Source of the DNA: Scandinavium manionii
GTDB lineage: Bacteria > Pseudomonadota > Gammaproteobacteria > Enterobacterales > Enterobacteriaceae
Assembly (NCBI RefSeq): GCF_024764775.1
Contig: NZ_JALIGC010000038.1
Span: forward strand, 310,001 to 374,000
Length of the DNA stretch: 64,000 nucleotides
Reading direction: 5' to 3'
Part shown: in pieces, positions 27,449-36,500 of the stretch
How positions within the stretch are numbered: position 1 is the first letter of the stretch
How the letters are laid out: every line of letters starts with the position of its first letter
Notes under the pieces: model-generated
Database searches by the model: none
What the model saw: the letters and a program-made list of their open reading frames with translations, nothing else
What the model was told of the DNA's origin: nothing
Translations under genes and position numbers: made by a program

Positions 27449-28801
27449 TTACGCGTTTGGCACGCCTTCTGCGGTCACCGCCGTTTCGTTCTGCTGCGAC
27501 GCATATTCCTCTTTCGCCTTCAGCTTGTCCCAGGCGCGGAAGAACGGATAGTAAATCACCAGCGAAATCCCGAGGTTTACCGCCTGCGACACGGTGCCGG
27601 AAATATGCCCGCCGGTCGCCAGATAGCCGCTGATGAAAATCGGCGTGGTGAACGGCAGCGCAATCCCCGCAGGCGGCGCCACCAGCCCGGTCGCCATCGA
27701 GGTGTAGGTAACTATCACCAGCAGCACCGGCGTCAGGATAAACGGCAGGAAGAAATACGGGTTCATTACCAGCGGAATACCAAACACCATCGGTTCGCTG
27801 ATGTTGAACAGCGCGGCTGGCGCGGCGATTTTACCCAGTTGCTTCATCTGTGCGCTGCGGCTGCGGAACACCATGAAAATCACCAGCCCTAACAGCGCCC
27901 CCGTCCCGCCCGGCGCAATCCACAGATCGTAGAACTGCTGAGTGATAATGTGCGGAATAGGTAAACCGCTCTGGAAGGCGGTCAGGTTTTCCGCCATGTT
28001 CGACAGCCACACCGGCTGAATGAACACCAGCACAATCGCATCGCCGTGCAGGCCGAGCGTCCACAGGATCCCAATCAGAATCACCGAGATAATCATCCCC
28101 GGCAACGTGCCGCCAACGTGATGCATCGGAATGCCGATCAACGTTGCAATCATGCTGTTGATGTCGCCGAACGGTGAAGCTTCCACCGCCAGACGCAGCG
28201 CCAGCACCACCGCCAGCACGCAGAAACCCGGCACCAGCGCGAGGAACGATTTTGCCACCGCAGGCGGCACGCCGTCCGGCATACGAATCACCAGGTTACG
28301 GTTGGCGACAAAGCGGTAAATCTCAGTGGAAAGCAGCGAAATCACAATCGCGACAAACAGTCCCTGGCTGCCCACCATACTCACCGGGATCACCCCTTTC
28401 ACCACTTCTGCCGCGCCGTGCACTGGCGTGAACAACGTGTTCTGCGGGATGGTCATCACGAACGCCACCAGCGACATCGCTCCGGCGGTGAGCGGATCGA
28501 GCGTACGGTATTTTTCCGCCAGACGATACGCAATGCCGAAGCTCGAAATCAGCGCCATGATGTCGTAGGTGGCTTTCACCGGATACAGCATTTTGTCACG
28601 CCAGACGTCGCCAAAAAGATGGGTCATCATGTCGGCATAACCCGGCACCGGCAGGTAGGCAAAAATCAGGAAAAATGAGCCGATCAGCATAAACGGCATA
28701 TTCAGAATGATGCCGTCACGCACCGACAATACATGCTTCTGCCCGGCGATTTTCAGCGCGACGGGCATGACATAGCGTTCAATAAGCGTAGTTTTTGACA
28801 T
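27449..28801 (-). CDS. PTS EIIC, lactose/cellobiose family
   Basis: Membrane channel of a beta-glucoside-type PTS, 450 residues, with about ten membrane segments. It is similar in layout to ChbC/CelB: an N-terminal amphipathic stretch, the GIILNMPFMLIGSFFLI helix, a FNISEPMVFGIPLVMNP motif near 345-360 and a charged C-terminal tail. It is the last gene of a IIB - GH4 - IIC operon transcribed away from its RpiR regulator. The sugar is probably a beta-diglucoside or chitobiose-like disaccharide, which the sequence does not decide. Confidence 0.9.
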   Translation of the reverse strand: MSKTTLIERYVMPVALKIAGQKHVLSVRDGIILNMPFMLIGSFFLIFAYLPVPGYADMMTHLFGDVWRDKMLYPVKATYDIMALISSFGIAYRLAEKYRTLDPLTAGAMSLVAFVMTIPQNTLFTPVHGAAEVVKGVIPVSMVGSQGLFVAIVISLLSTEIYRFVANRNLVIRMPDGVPPAVAKSFLALVPGFCVLAVVLALRLAVEASPFGDINSMIATLIGIPMHHVGGTLPGMIISVILIGILWTLGLHGDAIVLVFIQPVWLSNMAENLTAFQSGLPIPHIITQQFYDLWIAPGGTGALLGLVIFMVFRSRSAQMKQLGKIAAPAALFNISEPMVFGIPLVMNPYFFLPFILTPVLLVIVTYTSMATGLVAPPAGIALPFTTPIFISGYLATGGHISGTVSQAVNLGISLVIYYPFFRAWDKLKAKEEYASQQNETAVTAEGVPNA

Positions 28802-28836
28802 GGTGAAACCCCGTCTCTTACGTTAAAAAGCCGAAC

Positions 28837-30144
28837 TCAGTTAAATTGCGGTAACCACTGACGATTCAGGGTTAACACTTCCTCAAGCAGCGCCTGTGCA
28901 TCGGTGACGTTGCCCACCAGCGGGTTGGTCACCAGCGCCAGCAGCGCACTTTCCCGACAGCCGTGAACCGCCGCCTCAATCGTTAAGTGTTCGAACGCTT
29001 TGACCTGCTGAGTGAGTCCGTTCATCGCCGGTGGCAGCGGGCCAAACGCCAGCGGCCGCGCACCCTGCGCATCGATAATGCTGTTGGTTTCCACCACCGC
29101 ATCGTCGTCCAGTCCGTGGATCGCCCCGTTATTACGGGTGTTCACCACCATCTCTTTGCCCAAATTGTTGTGAATAGCGTTGATCAGCTCCACCGCCACT
29201 TCGGAGTAGTAGGCACCGCCGCGGAAGCTCAGCTGCTCCGGCTTTTCGTCCAGATTCGGATCGGCATACAGCGCAAACAGCTCCTGCTCGACCTTCATCA
29301 CCTGCTCTGCGCGGGTGCCTTTACTTTTCGCCGCTTCGATCTCATCGGCGAGCATTGCTGGCGTCAGCCAGAAATAGCGATGGTACGGGCACGGAATGGC
29401 TTTCAGCGCACGCAGAAAATCGGCAGGCCACGGCAGCTCTTTGATGTTGTTCATCGACAGCGCATTGCCGTCGCACAGCATCTCAATCACTTTCGCGGTG
29501 ACGTCCTGATGGTCCTGCATTACTTTGTGGATCCACACCATGTGGTTCAGCCCGGCGAAGCGCAGGTTCAGCGTGGCTTCATCGGCGTTAAGCATTTTGC
29601 CAATCATGTGCTGCATGTTGATGGGCACGTTGCACAGGCCGATGATTTTCGCCTTGCTGTAGCGGCTGACCGCTTCGGTGACGATCCCCGCCGGGTTGGT
29701 GAAGTTGAGAATAAAGGCGTCGGGGGCCAGCTCTTCCACTTTTCGCGCCACCTCGAGAATCACCGGAATGGTACGTAGCGCTTTGGCGAAGCCGCCCACG
29801 CCGGTGGTTTCCTGGCCCAGCAGGTTGTATTTCAGTCCTAACCGCTCATCCTGGGCACGCGCCGCCAGTTGCCCGACGCGCAGTTGCGTCAGCACGAAAT
29901 TGGCCCCGCGAATTGCATCATCCAGCGTGAAATGCACGCTGACTTTGACGTGTTCGAGTCCTTTGTGTTTGAGCATTCGCTGGGTCAACGCGGCGATAAC
30001 ATCGACTTTTTCGCGGCCTGATTCCACGTCCACCAGCGCCAGTTCCGTTACGGGAAGCTGGTCGTAACGCACAATAATCCCTTCAATCAGTTCCGGGGTG
30101 TAGCTGCTGCCGCCGCCGATCACGGCGATTTTTAAGGATTGCAT
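28837..30144 (-). CDS. 6-phospho-beta-glucosidase, GH4 family
   Basis: NAD+ and Mn2+-dependent glycosidase that cleaves phosphorylated disaccharides delivered by the PTS, by an oxidation-elimination mechanism. It has 435 residues. The Rossmann motif is IAVIGGGSSYTPELIEG at 6-22, with NFTNPAG at 147-153, a metal-binding Cys in LCNVPINMQ at C171 and LNHMVWIH near 200. The start at 30142-30144 follows CGAGGTCATC. It is close to LicH/ChbF. It sits between the IIB and IIC genes, 81 bases after IIB. Confidence 0.92.
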   Translation of the reverse strand: MQSLKIAVIGGGSSYTPELIEGIIVRYDQLPVTELALVDVESGREKVDVIAALTQRMLKHKGLEHVKVSVHFTLDDAIRGANFVLTQLRVGQLAARAQDERLGLKYNLLGQETTGVGGFAKALRTIPVILEVARKVEELAPDAFILNFTNPAGIVTEAVSRYSKAKIIGLCNVPINMQHMIGKMLNADEATLNLRFAGLNHMVWIHKVMQDHQDVTAKVIEMLCDGNALSMNNIKELPWPADFLRALKAIPCPYHRYFWLTPAMLADEIEAAKSKGTRAEQVMKVEQELFALYADPNLDEKPEQLSFRGGAYYSEVAVELINAIHNNLGKEMVVNTRNNGAIHGLDDDAVVETNSIIDAQGARPLAFGPLPPAMNGLTQQVKAFEHLTIEAAVHGCRESALLALVTNPLVGNVTDAQALLEEVLTLNRQWLPQFN

Positions 30145-30225
30145 GATGACCTCGTTTTCGGCACACGAAAGCCCACGCGTGGACGCGAACGCCACGCGGA
30201 AGTGCCAGTCAGGATATAAAGAAAA

Positions 30226-30534
30226 TTAGTGAGCGATCAGGGCCAGCGCTTTGTCGAGCACCGCCGCGCCGCGCATCATGCCGTAGTCGGCCATGTCGAT
30301 AACCGCGACGGCTTTGCCCTGCGGCTCAGCGATGGCGGACAGGCGGGCAATTTCATATTTGACCTGTGGGCCCAGCAGCACCACATCGGCACCCGGCAGC
30401 TCGCGTTCGAATTCAGCGACGGGCACGGCGTAGATATCCAGCTCCAGCGCACGCAGCTGCGCTTCGGCTTTCATTTTATTCACCAGCATGCTGGTCGACA
30501 TTCCAGCGGCACAGCATAAAACAATTCGTTGCAT
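30226..30534 (-). CDS. PTS EIIB, lactose/cellobiose family
   Basis: Cytoplasmic phosphocarrier of 102 residues. The N-terminal P-loop RIVLCCAAGMSTSMLVNKM carries the phospho-cysteine (C7 or C8), and LLGPQVKYE near 54-62 is family-typical. It is the first gene of the operon. No EIIA of the lactose/cellobiose type is encoded beside it, so phosphate must come from an EIIA encoded elsewhere, for example ChbA. Confidence 0.92.
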   Translation of the reverse strand: MQRIVLCCAAGMSTSMLVNKMKAEAQLRALELDIYAVPVAEFERELPGADVVLLGPQVKYEIARLSAIAEPQGKAVAVIDMADYGMMRGAAVLDKALALIAH

Positions 30535-30615
30535 GACTTTCCCCTTCAGTGATTCATACGGTCAATCTGGATACGAATGACTATTTGTTAAGATTATGTA
30601 ATGGTGAAGGCTATG

Positions 30616-30630
30616 TGAAATTTATTTTCA
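30616..30630. promoter_or_regulatory. RpiR-type operator candidate 1
   Basis: Perfect palindromic arms TGAAA-TTTAT-TTTCA, 82 bases before the IIB gene. The same arms occur at 30745-30759. Arms of this kind are common for RpiR-family regulators. Confidence 0.6.
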
Positions 30631-30744
30631 TGGATGTGATCAATGCATAGTTTTCAGCCATTATTTACGTCTGTGCAGCGGGAAGATCACGCGAACACGT
30701 AGGCGTTATTGGGAATTAATGGTATAAAGTGAGTTATCAATAAG

Positions 30745-30759
30745 TGAAAAATATTTTCA
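30745..30759. promoter_or_regulatory. RpiR-type operator candidate 2
   Basis: TGAAA-AATAT-TTTCA lies 31 bases before the regulator start and just after a TATAAA hexamer at 30723. It would suit autorepression. The spacing from site 1 is 129 bases centre to centre. Confidence 0.6.
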
Positions 30760-30790
30760 AGTCGTGACTTCGCGCAAAGGACACAACCGG

Positions 30791-31534
30791 ATGGATATCG
30801 TTGGTCAACTGAAGGATGGGATGAGCCGTTTCAGCACCCAGGAATCCCGGGTGGCGGCGTTTATTCTGGAAAACATGAGTTTTACCGCCAGTGCTTCGAT
30901 TGACGAACTGGCGGCGAAAGCGGGCGTCAGTCCGGCGACCATCACCCGTTTTGCCCGTTCTGTGGGCTGCGATGATATTCGTGACCTGCGTAAACAACTG
31001 GCGCAGGCCAGCGAACGCCGCTCGACCTGGGTGTCAGGCAACAGCGCCGCCCTGCCATCCAGCTGGCACGACCGCTTTGATACCGTCAATCTGACCCTGA
31101 CCCACCAACTGCAGCACACCAGCGAAAGCGCGGTGGAAAAGCTGAAAGCGCGGCTACAAACTGCCCGCGCGGTTCACTGTTTTGCCCTCGGCGAGCAGGA
31201 CATCCCGCTCGCAACCCTGCTACAACACCAGCTACTGCCGCTCGGCATCGCCATCAATCTGTGCCAGGACGGCAACCTGATGCGCATGATTGCCAGCACC
31301 CTCAGCGACGATCACGTTCTGCTGGTGTTAGCCACCGGCCCGGCGGATAACCTGCTGCAAAGCGCCACACTACAGGCCAGAATGCAGGGCGCGACTATCT
31401 TTGCTCTCACGCCGGATACCCACGCGCTGAGCAATATGGCCGCAGAAGTGCTGCCGCTGGCCCCTTCCGCCCAGGCTGCGCGTTACGCTCTGCTGATGCT
31501 GGTCGACTTGCTGAACGACACCCTCATTGCGTGA
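30791..31534 (+). CDS. RpiR/MurR-family transcriptional regulator
   Basis: 247-residue regulator. The N-terminal HTH (about 1-75) includes ASIDELAAKAGVSPATITRFARSVG. The C-terminal SIS domain (about 105-235) binds a phosphosugar in this family. The start at 30791 follows AAAGGACAC. An in-frame start nine codons earlier is less well placed. It is divergent from the IIB-GH4-IIC operon, whose phosphorylated substrate is the likely effector. Two matching palindromes lie in the shared spacer. Confidence 0.88.
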   Translation: MDIVGQLKDGMSRFSTQESRVAAFILENMSFTASASIDELAAKAGVSPATITRFARSVGCDDIRDLRKQLAQASERRSTWVSGNSAALPSSWHDRFDTVNLTLTHQLQHTSESAVEKLKARLQTARAVHCFALGEQDIPLATLLQHQLLPLGIAINLCQDGNLMRMIASTLSDDHVLLVLATGPADNLLQSATLQARMQGATIFALTPDTHALSNMAAEVLPLAPSAQAARYALLMLVDLLNDTLIA

Positions 31535-31688
31535 TCTTTTTCACAACATGGGTTGCACGGTGACCAACTGATTTCGCTACTTTTTTACACACCTCAAATT
31601 ATCAGAAATTTCATTTTAAGCCGCGTTGCCCGTCTGCTGTACTGTCCCGTTTTTACTTTGTTCTGAATCAAAAAAATCGCAAACATGT

Positions 31689-31746
31689 TTGATGCATATC
31701 ACTATATATAGAACTTAGAATGCACACCGACCCTACATATTGTATT
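31689..31746 (+). promoter_or_regulatory. FNR site and paired NrdR boxes upstream of nrdD
   Basis: TTGATGCATATCAC (31689-31702) matches the FNR consensus TTGAT-N4-ATCAA in all but the last base. TCACTATATATAGAAC (31699-31714) and CCCTACATATTGTATT (31731-31746) resemble NrdR boxes, spaced 32 bases apart, three helical turns, as expected for NrdR. The second box is weaker. Confidence 0.65.
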
Positions 31747-31786
31747 AATCACCTATTCTCACACCAATCCCCCAAGGACACGAGTG

Positions 31787-31894
31787 ATGAGTTTTGTGGA
31801 TAAAAAGGGCCGGAACCTGAGGAAGCTATTGGTGCATAAGCCCATTGGCGTCTCAGGTGCGCATTCCCCCTCTGTGGATAACCTGTTCTTATAA
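31787..31894 (+). CDS. Candidate 35-residue upstream ORF / leader peptide of nrdD
   Basis: The ORF begins MSFVDKKGRNLRK and ends SVDNLFL, preceded by CAAGGACACGAGTG, and stops 13 bases before the nrdD ATG. No homologue is recognised. The RNA of its central part can pair as CCTGAG (31816 onwards) with CTCAGG (about 31852), with an inner TGGTGC/GCCCA stem. It could be a regulatory uORF or simply structured leader RNA. Seen: the frame, the ribosome site and the pairing. Inferred: translation and function. Confidence 0.4.
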   Translation: MSFVDKKGRNLRKLLVHKPIGVSGAHSPSVDNLFL

Positions 31895-31907
31895 TTATGG
31901 AGTGATC

Positions 31908-34046
31908 ATGACACCGCATGTGATGAAACGAGACGGCTGTAAAGCGCCTTTCAAGTCAGCACGCATCCAGGAAGCTATCCTGCGTGCGGCCAAAGCAGCG
32001 GGAGTCGATGACGCAGACTATTGCGCCACCGTCGCAGCAGTCGTTAGCGAACAAATGCAGGGCCGCGACCACGTTGATATCAACGAAATCCAGACAGCGG
32101 TCGAAAACCAGCTGATGTCTGGCCCGTACAAACAGCTGGCGCGCGCGTACATTGAGTACCGTCACGACCGTGACGTACAACGTGAAAAGCGCGGTCGTCT
32201 GAATCAGGAAATTCGTGGTCTGGTTGAGCAGACCAACTCCGCACTGCTCAACGAAAATGCCAATAAAGACAGCAAAGTGATCCCGACCCAGCGCGACCTG
32301 CTGGCGGGTATCGTGGCCAAACACTACGCGCGCCAGCATTTGCTGCCTTATGACGTGGTGCAGGCGCACGAGCGCGGTGAAATTCATTATCACGATCTCG
32401 ACTATTCGCCGTTCTTCCCGATGTTCAACTGCATGCTGATTGACCTCAAAGGCATGCTGACTCAGGGCTTCAAGATGGGTAACGCGGAAATTGCACCGCC
32501 GAAGTCCATCTCTACGGCCACCGCCGTCACCGCGCAGATAATCGCCCAGGTGGCGAGCCACATCTATGGCGGTACCACCATCAACCGCATCGATGAAGTG
32601 CTGGCCCCGTTCGTCACCTTAAGTTTTGAAAAACATCGTAAAACGGCAGAAGAATGGCAAATTCCTGATGCCGACGGTTACGCCCACGCCCGTACCGAGA
32701 AAGAGTGCTACGACGCGTTCCAGTCTCTGGAATATGAAGTGAACACGCTGCACACCGCCAACGGCCAAACGCCATTCGTGACCTTCGGCTTTGGCCTGGG
32801 CACCCGCTGGGAATCGCGGATGATCCAGCAGTCTATCCTGCGTAATCGTATTGCCGGTCTGGGCAAAAACCGCAAAACCGCGGTGTTTCCAAAACTGGTG
32901 TTTGCGATTCGCGATGGTCTGAACCACAAAGCCGGTGACGCTAACTACGACATCAAGCAACTGGCGCTGGAGTGCGCGAGCAAGCGTATGTATCCGGACA
33001 TCCTGAACTACGACCAGGTGGTGAAAGTGACCGGTTCGTTCAAGACTCCGATGGGCTGTCGCAGTTTCCTCGGCGTGTGGGAAAACGAAAACGGCGAGCA
33101 AATCCACGAAGGCCGCAACAACATCGGCGTTATCAGCCTCAACCTGCCGCGCATTGCACTGGAAGCCAAAGGCGACGAAGCCGCGTTCTGGACCTTACTG
33201 GACGAACGTTTACAGCTTGCCCGTAAGGCGCTGATGACCCGCATCGCTCGCCTGGAAGGTGTCAAAGCGCGCGTGGCCCCCATCCTGTATATGGAAGGTG
33301 CCTGCGGCGTGCGTCTGAAGGCTGACGACGATGTGTCGGAAATTTTCAAAGACGGGCGCGCGTCCATTTCTCTGGGCTATATCGGCATTCACGAAACCAT
33401 TAACGCGCTATTTGGCGATTCGCACATGTACGACAGCGAGGCACTGCGCGAAAAAGGCGTGGCCATTGTGCAGCGTCTGCGTGACGCCGTGGATCAGTGG
33501 AAAGACGAGACCGGCTACGGCTTCAGCCTGTACAGCACACCAAGCGAAAACCTGTGCGACCGCTTCTGCCGTCTCGACACCGCCGAATTCGGCCTGGTCG
33601 ATGGCGTGACCGACAAAGGCTATTACACCAACAGCTTCCACCTCGACGTGGAGAAGAAGGTGAACCCGTACGACAAGATTGATTTCGAAGCGGCCTATCC
33701 GCCAATCGCTAACGGTGGTTTCATTTGCTATGGCGAATACCCGAACATTCAGCACAACCTGAAAGCGCTGGAAGACGTGTGGGATTATAGCTATCAGCAC
33801 GTGCCGTATTACGGAACCAACACGCCGATCGACGAATGCTACGAGTGCGGCTTTACCGGTGAGTTCGAATGCACCAGCAAAGGCTTCACCTGTCCGAAAT
33901 GCGGTAACCACGACGCCGCGCGGGTGTCCGTAACTCGCCGCGTGTGTGGCTATCTCGGCAGCCCGGACGCACGTCCGTTCAACGCCGGTAAGCAGGAAGA
34001 AGTGAAACGTCGCGTGAAGCATTTGGGGAATGGGCAGTTAGGCTGA
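31908..34046 (+). CDS. nrdD: NrdD, anaerobic ribonucleoside-triphosphate reductase
   Basis: Class III glycyl-radical enzyme that reduces NTPs to dNTPs with formate under anaerobiosis. It has 712 residues. An ATP-cone spans about 3-95. A C-terminal zinc site is formed by CYECG and CPKCG. The glycyl radical residue is in RVCGYLGSPDARPF at G681, as in E. coli. The start at 31908 follows TGGAGTGATC. The frame open from 31845 overlaps the leader and is not used. It shares one base with nrdG. FNR and NrdR sites lie about 200 bases upstream. Confidence 0.98.
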   Translation: MTPHVMKRDGCKAPFKSARIQEAILRAAKAAGVDDADYCATVAAVVSEQMQGRDHVDINEIQTAVENQLMSGPYKQLARAYIEYRHDRDVQREKRGRLNQEIRGLVEQTNSALLNENANKDSKVIPTQRDLLAGIVAKHYARQHLLPYDVVQAHERGEIHYHDLDYSPFFPMFNCMLIDLKGMLTQGFKMGNAEIAPPKSISTATAVTAQIIAQVASHIYGGTTINRIDEVLAPFVTLSFEKHRKTAEEWQIPDADGYAHARTEKECYDAFQSLEYEVNTLHTANGQTPFVTFGFGLGTRWESRMIQQSILRNRIAGLGKNRKTAVFPKLVFAIRDGLNHKAGDANYDIKQLALECASKRMYPDILNYDQVVKVTGSFKTPMGCRSFLGVWENENGEQIHEGRNNIGVISLNLPRIALEAKGDEAAFWTLLDERLQLARKALMTRIARLEGVKARVAPILYMEGACGVRLKADDDVSEIFKDGRASISLGYIGIHETINALFGDSHMYDSEALREKGVAIVQRLRDAVDQWKDETGYGFSLYSTPSENLCDRFCRLDTAEFGLVDGVTDKGYYTNSFHLDVEKKVNPYDKIDFEAAYPPIANGGFICYGEYPNIQHNLKALEDVWDYSYQHVPYYGTNTPIDECYECGFTGEFECTSKGFTCPKCGNHDAARVSVTRRVCGYLGSPDARPFNAGKQEEVKRRVKHLGNGQLG

Positions 34047-34510
34047 TGAATTACCACCAATATTATCCGGTCGACATCGTCAACGGACCGGGTACGCGTT
34101 GTACCCTGTTCGTCTCCGGCTGCGTGCATGAATGCCCTGGCTGCTACAACAAAAGCACCTGGCGGGTGAACTCCGGCCTGCCGTTTACCGACGAGGTGGC
34201 GGACCGCATCATCGCTGACCTCAATGATACGCGCGTCAAACGACAGGGGATTTCGCTCTCGGGTGGCGATCCGCTGCATCCGCAAAATGTGGCGGAGATC
34301 CTGCGGCTGGTGAAACGCATTCAGGCGGAATGCCCGGGGAAAGATATCTGGGTGTGGACGGGCTACAAGCTTGATGAGCTAAGTCCGGAACAGCTGGAAG
34401 TGGTGAACCTCATCAACGTGCTGATCGATGGCAAGTTTGTGCAGGACCTCAAAGACCCGGCGCTTATCTGGCGCGGCAGCAGCAATCAGGTGGTTCATCA
34501 CCTGCGTTAG
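34046..34510 (+). CDS. nrdG: NrdG, anaerobic RNR-activating radical SAM enzyme
   Basis: Creates the glycyl radical on NrdD using a [4Fe-4S] cluster and S-adenosylmethionine. It has 154 residues. The CxxxCxxC cluster motif is CVHECPGC at about 26-33, and the SAM-binding GGDPL is near 73. The start overlaps the nrdD stop (TGATGA). It is the second gene of nrdDG, followed by a clear terminator. Confidence 0.97.
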   Translation: MNYHQYYPVDIVNGPGTRCTLFVSGCVHECPGCYNKSTWRVNSGLPFTDEVADRIIADLNDTRVKRQGISLSGGDPLHPQNVAEILRLVKRIQAECPGKDIWVWTGYKLDELSPEQLEVVNLINVLIDGKFVQDLKDPALIWRGSSNQVVHHLR

Positions 34511-34539
34511 AAAACGCGGAGCTCTGGCTCCGCTTTTTT
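34511..34539 (+). terminator. Intrinsic terminator of nrdDG
   Basis: Stem GCGGAGC / GCTCCGC with a 4-base loop (TCTG) followed by six T, directly after the nrdG stop. Confidence 0.92.
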
Positions 34540-34542
34540 GTA

Positions 34543-36453
34543 TCAAAACCGGCTCACGCACTCCATCGCCACGGTTTTAAACTCACTGAAGTTTTTGCAG
34601 ATACAGAGTCGGGCCATGGCGCGTTCACGCAGGAAAGTGACGAAAATATCGTAAATCGCCATCGCCTCTTCGTATTCGCTTTTGCTGATGGCGAGCAGGA
34701 AAATCACCTGCGCGGTTTCATCGCCCCAGGCAATTCCCTTCGGGGCCAGCACCGTGTACACCACCGTTTTCTTGGCCATTAACCCCAATGCGTGCGGCAA
34801 GGCAATGCCATCGCCGAGCATGGTGCTGACAATCGCCTCACGTTCAATGACCGACTCAACAAAGTCGTCATCAACGAACCCTTCATCGTGTAACTGCTCA
34901 CACAGTTCGGCAAACAACGTCTGCTGATCGACCGGCTCGTTGATGATACGGAAATGGCGAGCATCAAAGAACTTCTCCAGCATCCACGGACGGGTTCGGT
35001 CCACCAGCACCAGCTTGCCGATTTGCTCCAGTTGATAGTCGGTTGGGAAAGGCGACATCACCACCACCGGTTTGTCTTTCTCAGTGATGCGTACCGTCGA
35101 AACCACGAAGTCTTCGCTGATGCCATCCCGCTGTTCGTAATCGCGCAGGGTGATGGTTTCGGTCATCACCAGCTGCGGATACTTGCGCTGCAGTACCGCT
35201 TCAATCATCCGCACCATCGCGTTGCCCGCATCGCATACCAGCAGCACGCGCGGCTGACGCTGATAACCGATGTTGTAATGGCGCTCAAGCCCGACGCCGA
35301 TATGCAGCACCAGGAAACCAATTTCATTTTCGCTGATGGTCCACGGCGTGTATTTGCTCCAGCCGGACACTGCCGCCAGAGTCATATCCCAGGCCATCGG
35401 ATAGTGCTGTTTGATGTTATCAAGCAGCGGATTAGGGATCATAATCTGGTAGCGCACGCGGGTGATCATGGTCTTGATGTGGGTCAGCAGGTCTGCGTGC
35501 AGCTGCTCATCGCTGAGCATGTTGTAGTTATAGTGGCTGTTGATGTACTGCAGAATGTAATTCACCAGCGCTTCATCGTCGTCGGCGTTAATCTGGCTCG
35601 GGGCGATATCCTGCACCTGGCGCGCCGCAATATGCACTCGTAACCAGTTCTCTTCCGAAGGGGCCAGGGTTTTGCCCGCCAACTGTTGAATCGCGACGGC
35701 GATATCACGGGCCGCGTTGCGCACCGCGTCATCGACATCATCGGCGCTGAATTCCGGCAGCGGATACCCCTCGCTAACGCGACGCACCGCCACCGCGCAA
35801 TACAGCCGCACGAACAGCTCACCTTCGTCGGTGAGGCGAATATGCCAGCGGCTAAACGCGTCCTGCAACACGGATGTCAGTTGCTCAGGCACGCCCGCAT
35901 TGAGGGCTTCCTGGGTCAGCAGCGGATTGGTGCTGTCCTGCTGCGCCAGTTGCCACAGCAGGTCTGTCAGGCAGGCACGGATGGTCATTTCGCTGCCGAA
36001 CAGCTTCACGCCGTGCCGCGGCCGGGTTTCCAGCGTCAGCTGATAACGAGCCAGCCATTCACGCACTTCCGCCATATCACCCTGCAAGGTGGCGCGACTG
36101 ACAAACCATTCATCGGCCAAATCTTCCAGCTTCAGAGAAAAGGCTGACGTCAGAAAACGCACCATCAAATAATGCACCCGCTCGCTACCGGTTCGCGGAA
36201 TACGCAGCAGGCGCGGGCGGGAATCCTGCAAAGACTGGAACAGCGTCGGGTCATCCACACGCAGCTGATAACCGTTACCCCGGCTAAGCACAAACTGCGC
36301 GCCGTGCTGAAGTAGCAGGGCATTGAGCGCGGTGATATCTGCCCGAACCGTACGCGTAGAAACGGACAACCGCTGGGCGAGCTCGTCCTGCGGCAGCGTT
36401 TCGTTTTGCAACATATCAAACAGTTGCGCTAAGCGTTGGTTCGGAAATCGCAC
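34543..36453 (-). CDS. BglG-type PTS-regulated transcriptional activator (HTH-PRD-EIIB-EIIA)
   Basis: 636 residues. Domains in order: HTH_11 (about 1-60), Mga-type HTH (about 90-150), two PTS regulation domains (about 180-290 and 295-400), an EIIB-Gat-like domain (about 405-490, start VLLVCDAGNAMVRM with a putative phospho-Cys) and an EIIA-Fru/Mtl-like domain (about 495-636, putative phospho-His in GIALPHALG). Phosphorylation by HPr and a cognate EII usually sets activity. The start is GTG (36451-36453) after AGAGGACACC. It lies 47 bases after the lactonase gene, with a terminator between. It probably controls the 36501-43188 operon. Confidence 0.85.
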   Translation of the reverse strand: MRFPNQRLAQLFDMLQNETLPQDELAQRLSVSTRTVRADITALNALLLQHGAQFVLSRGNGYQLRVDDPTLFQSLQDSRPRLLRIPRTGSERVHYLMVRFLTSAFSLKLEDLADEWFVSRATLQGDMAEVREWLARYQLTLETRPRHGVKLFGSEMTIRACLTDLLWQLAQQDSTNPLLTQEALNAGVPEQLTSVLQDAFSRWHIRLTDEGELFVRLYCAVAVRRVSEGYPLPEFSADDVDDAVRNAARDIAVAIQQLAGKTLAPSEENWLRVHIAARQVQDIAPSQINADDDEALVNYILQYINSHYNYNMLSDEQLHADLLTHIKTMITRVRYQIMIPNPLLDNIKQHYPMAWDMTLAAVSGWSKYTPWTISENEIGFLVLHIGVGLERHYNIGYQRQPRVLLVCDAGNAMVRMIEAVLQRKYPQLVMTETITLRDYEQRDGISEDFVVSTVRITEKDKPVVVMSPFPTDYQLEQIGKLVLVDRTRPWMLEKFFDARHFRIINEPVDQQTLFAELCEQLHDEGFVDDDFVESVIEREAIVSTMLGDGIALPHALGLMAKKTVVYTVLAPKGIAWGDETAQVIFLLAISKSEYEEAMAIYDIFVTFLRERAMARLCICKNFSEFKTVAMECVSRF

Positions 36454-36470
36454 TCGGGTGTCCTCTTTTC

Positions 36471-36491
36471 AAAACGGGCGATGAACGCCCG
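36471..36491 (-). terminator. Intrinsic terminator after the lactonase gene
   Basis: On the minus strand CGGGCG-TTCAT-CGCCCG is followed by TTTTG, ten bases after the lactonase stop. The short U-run suggests leaky termination, allowing some read-through into the regulator gene. Confidence 0.6.
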
Positions 36492-36500
36492 ACAGCCAGC

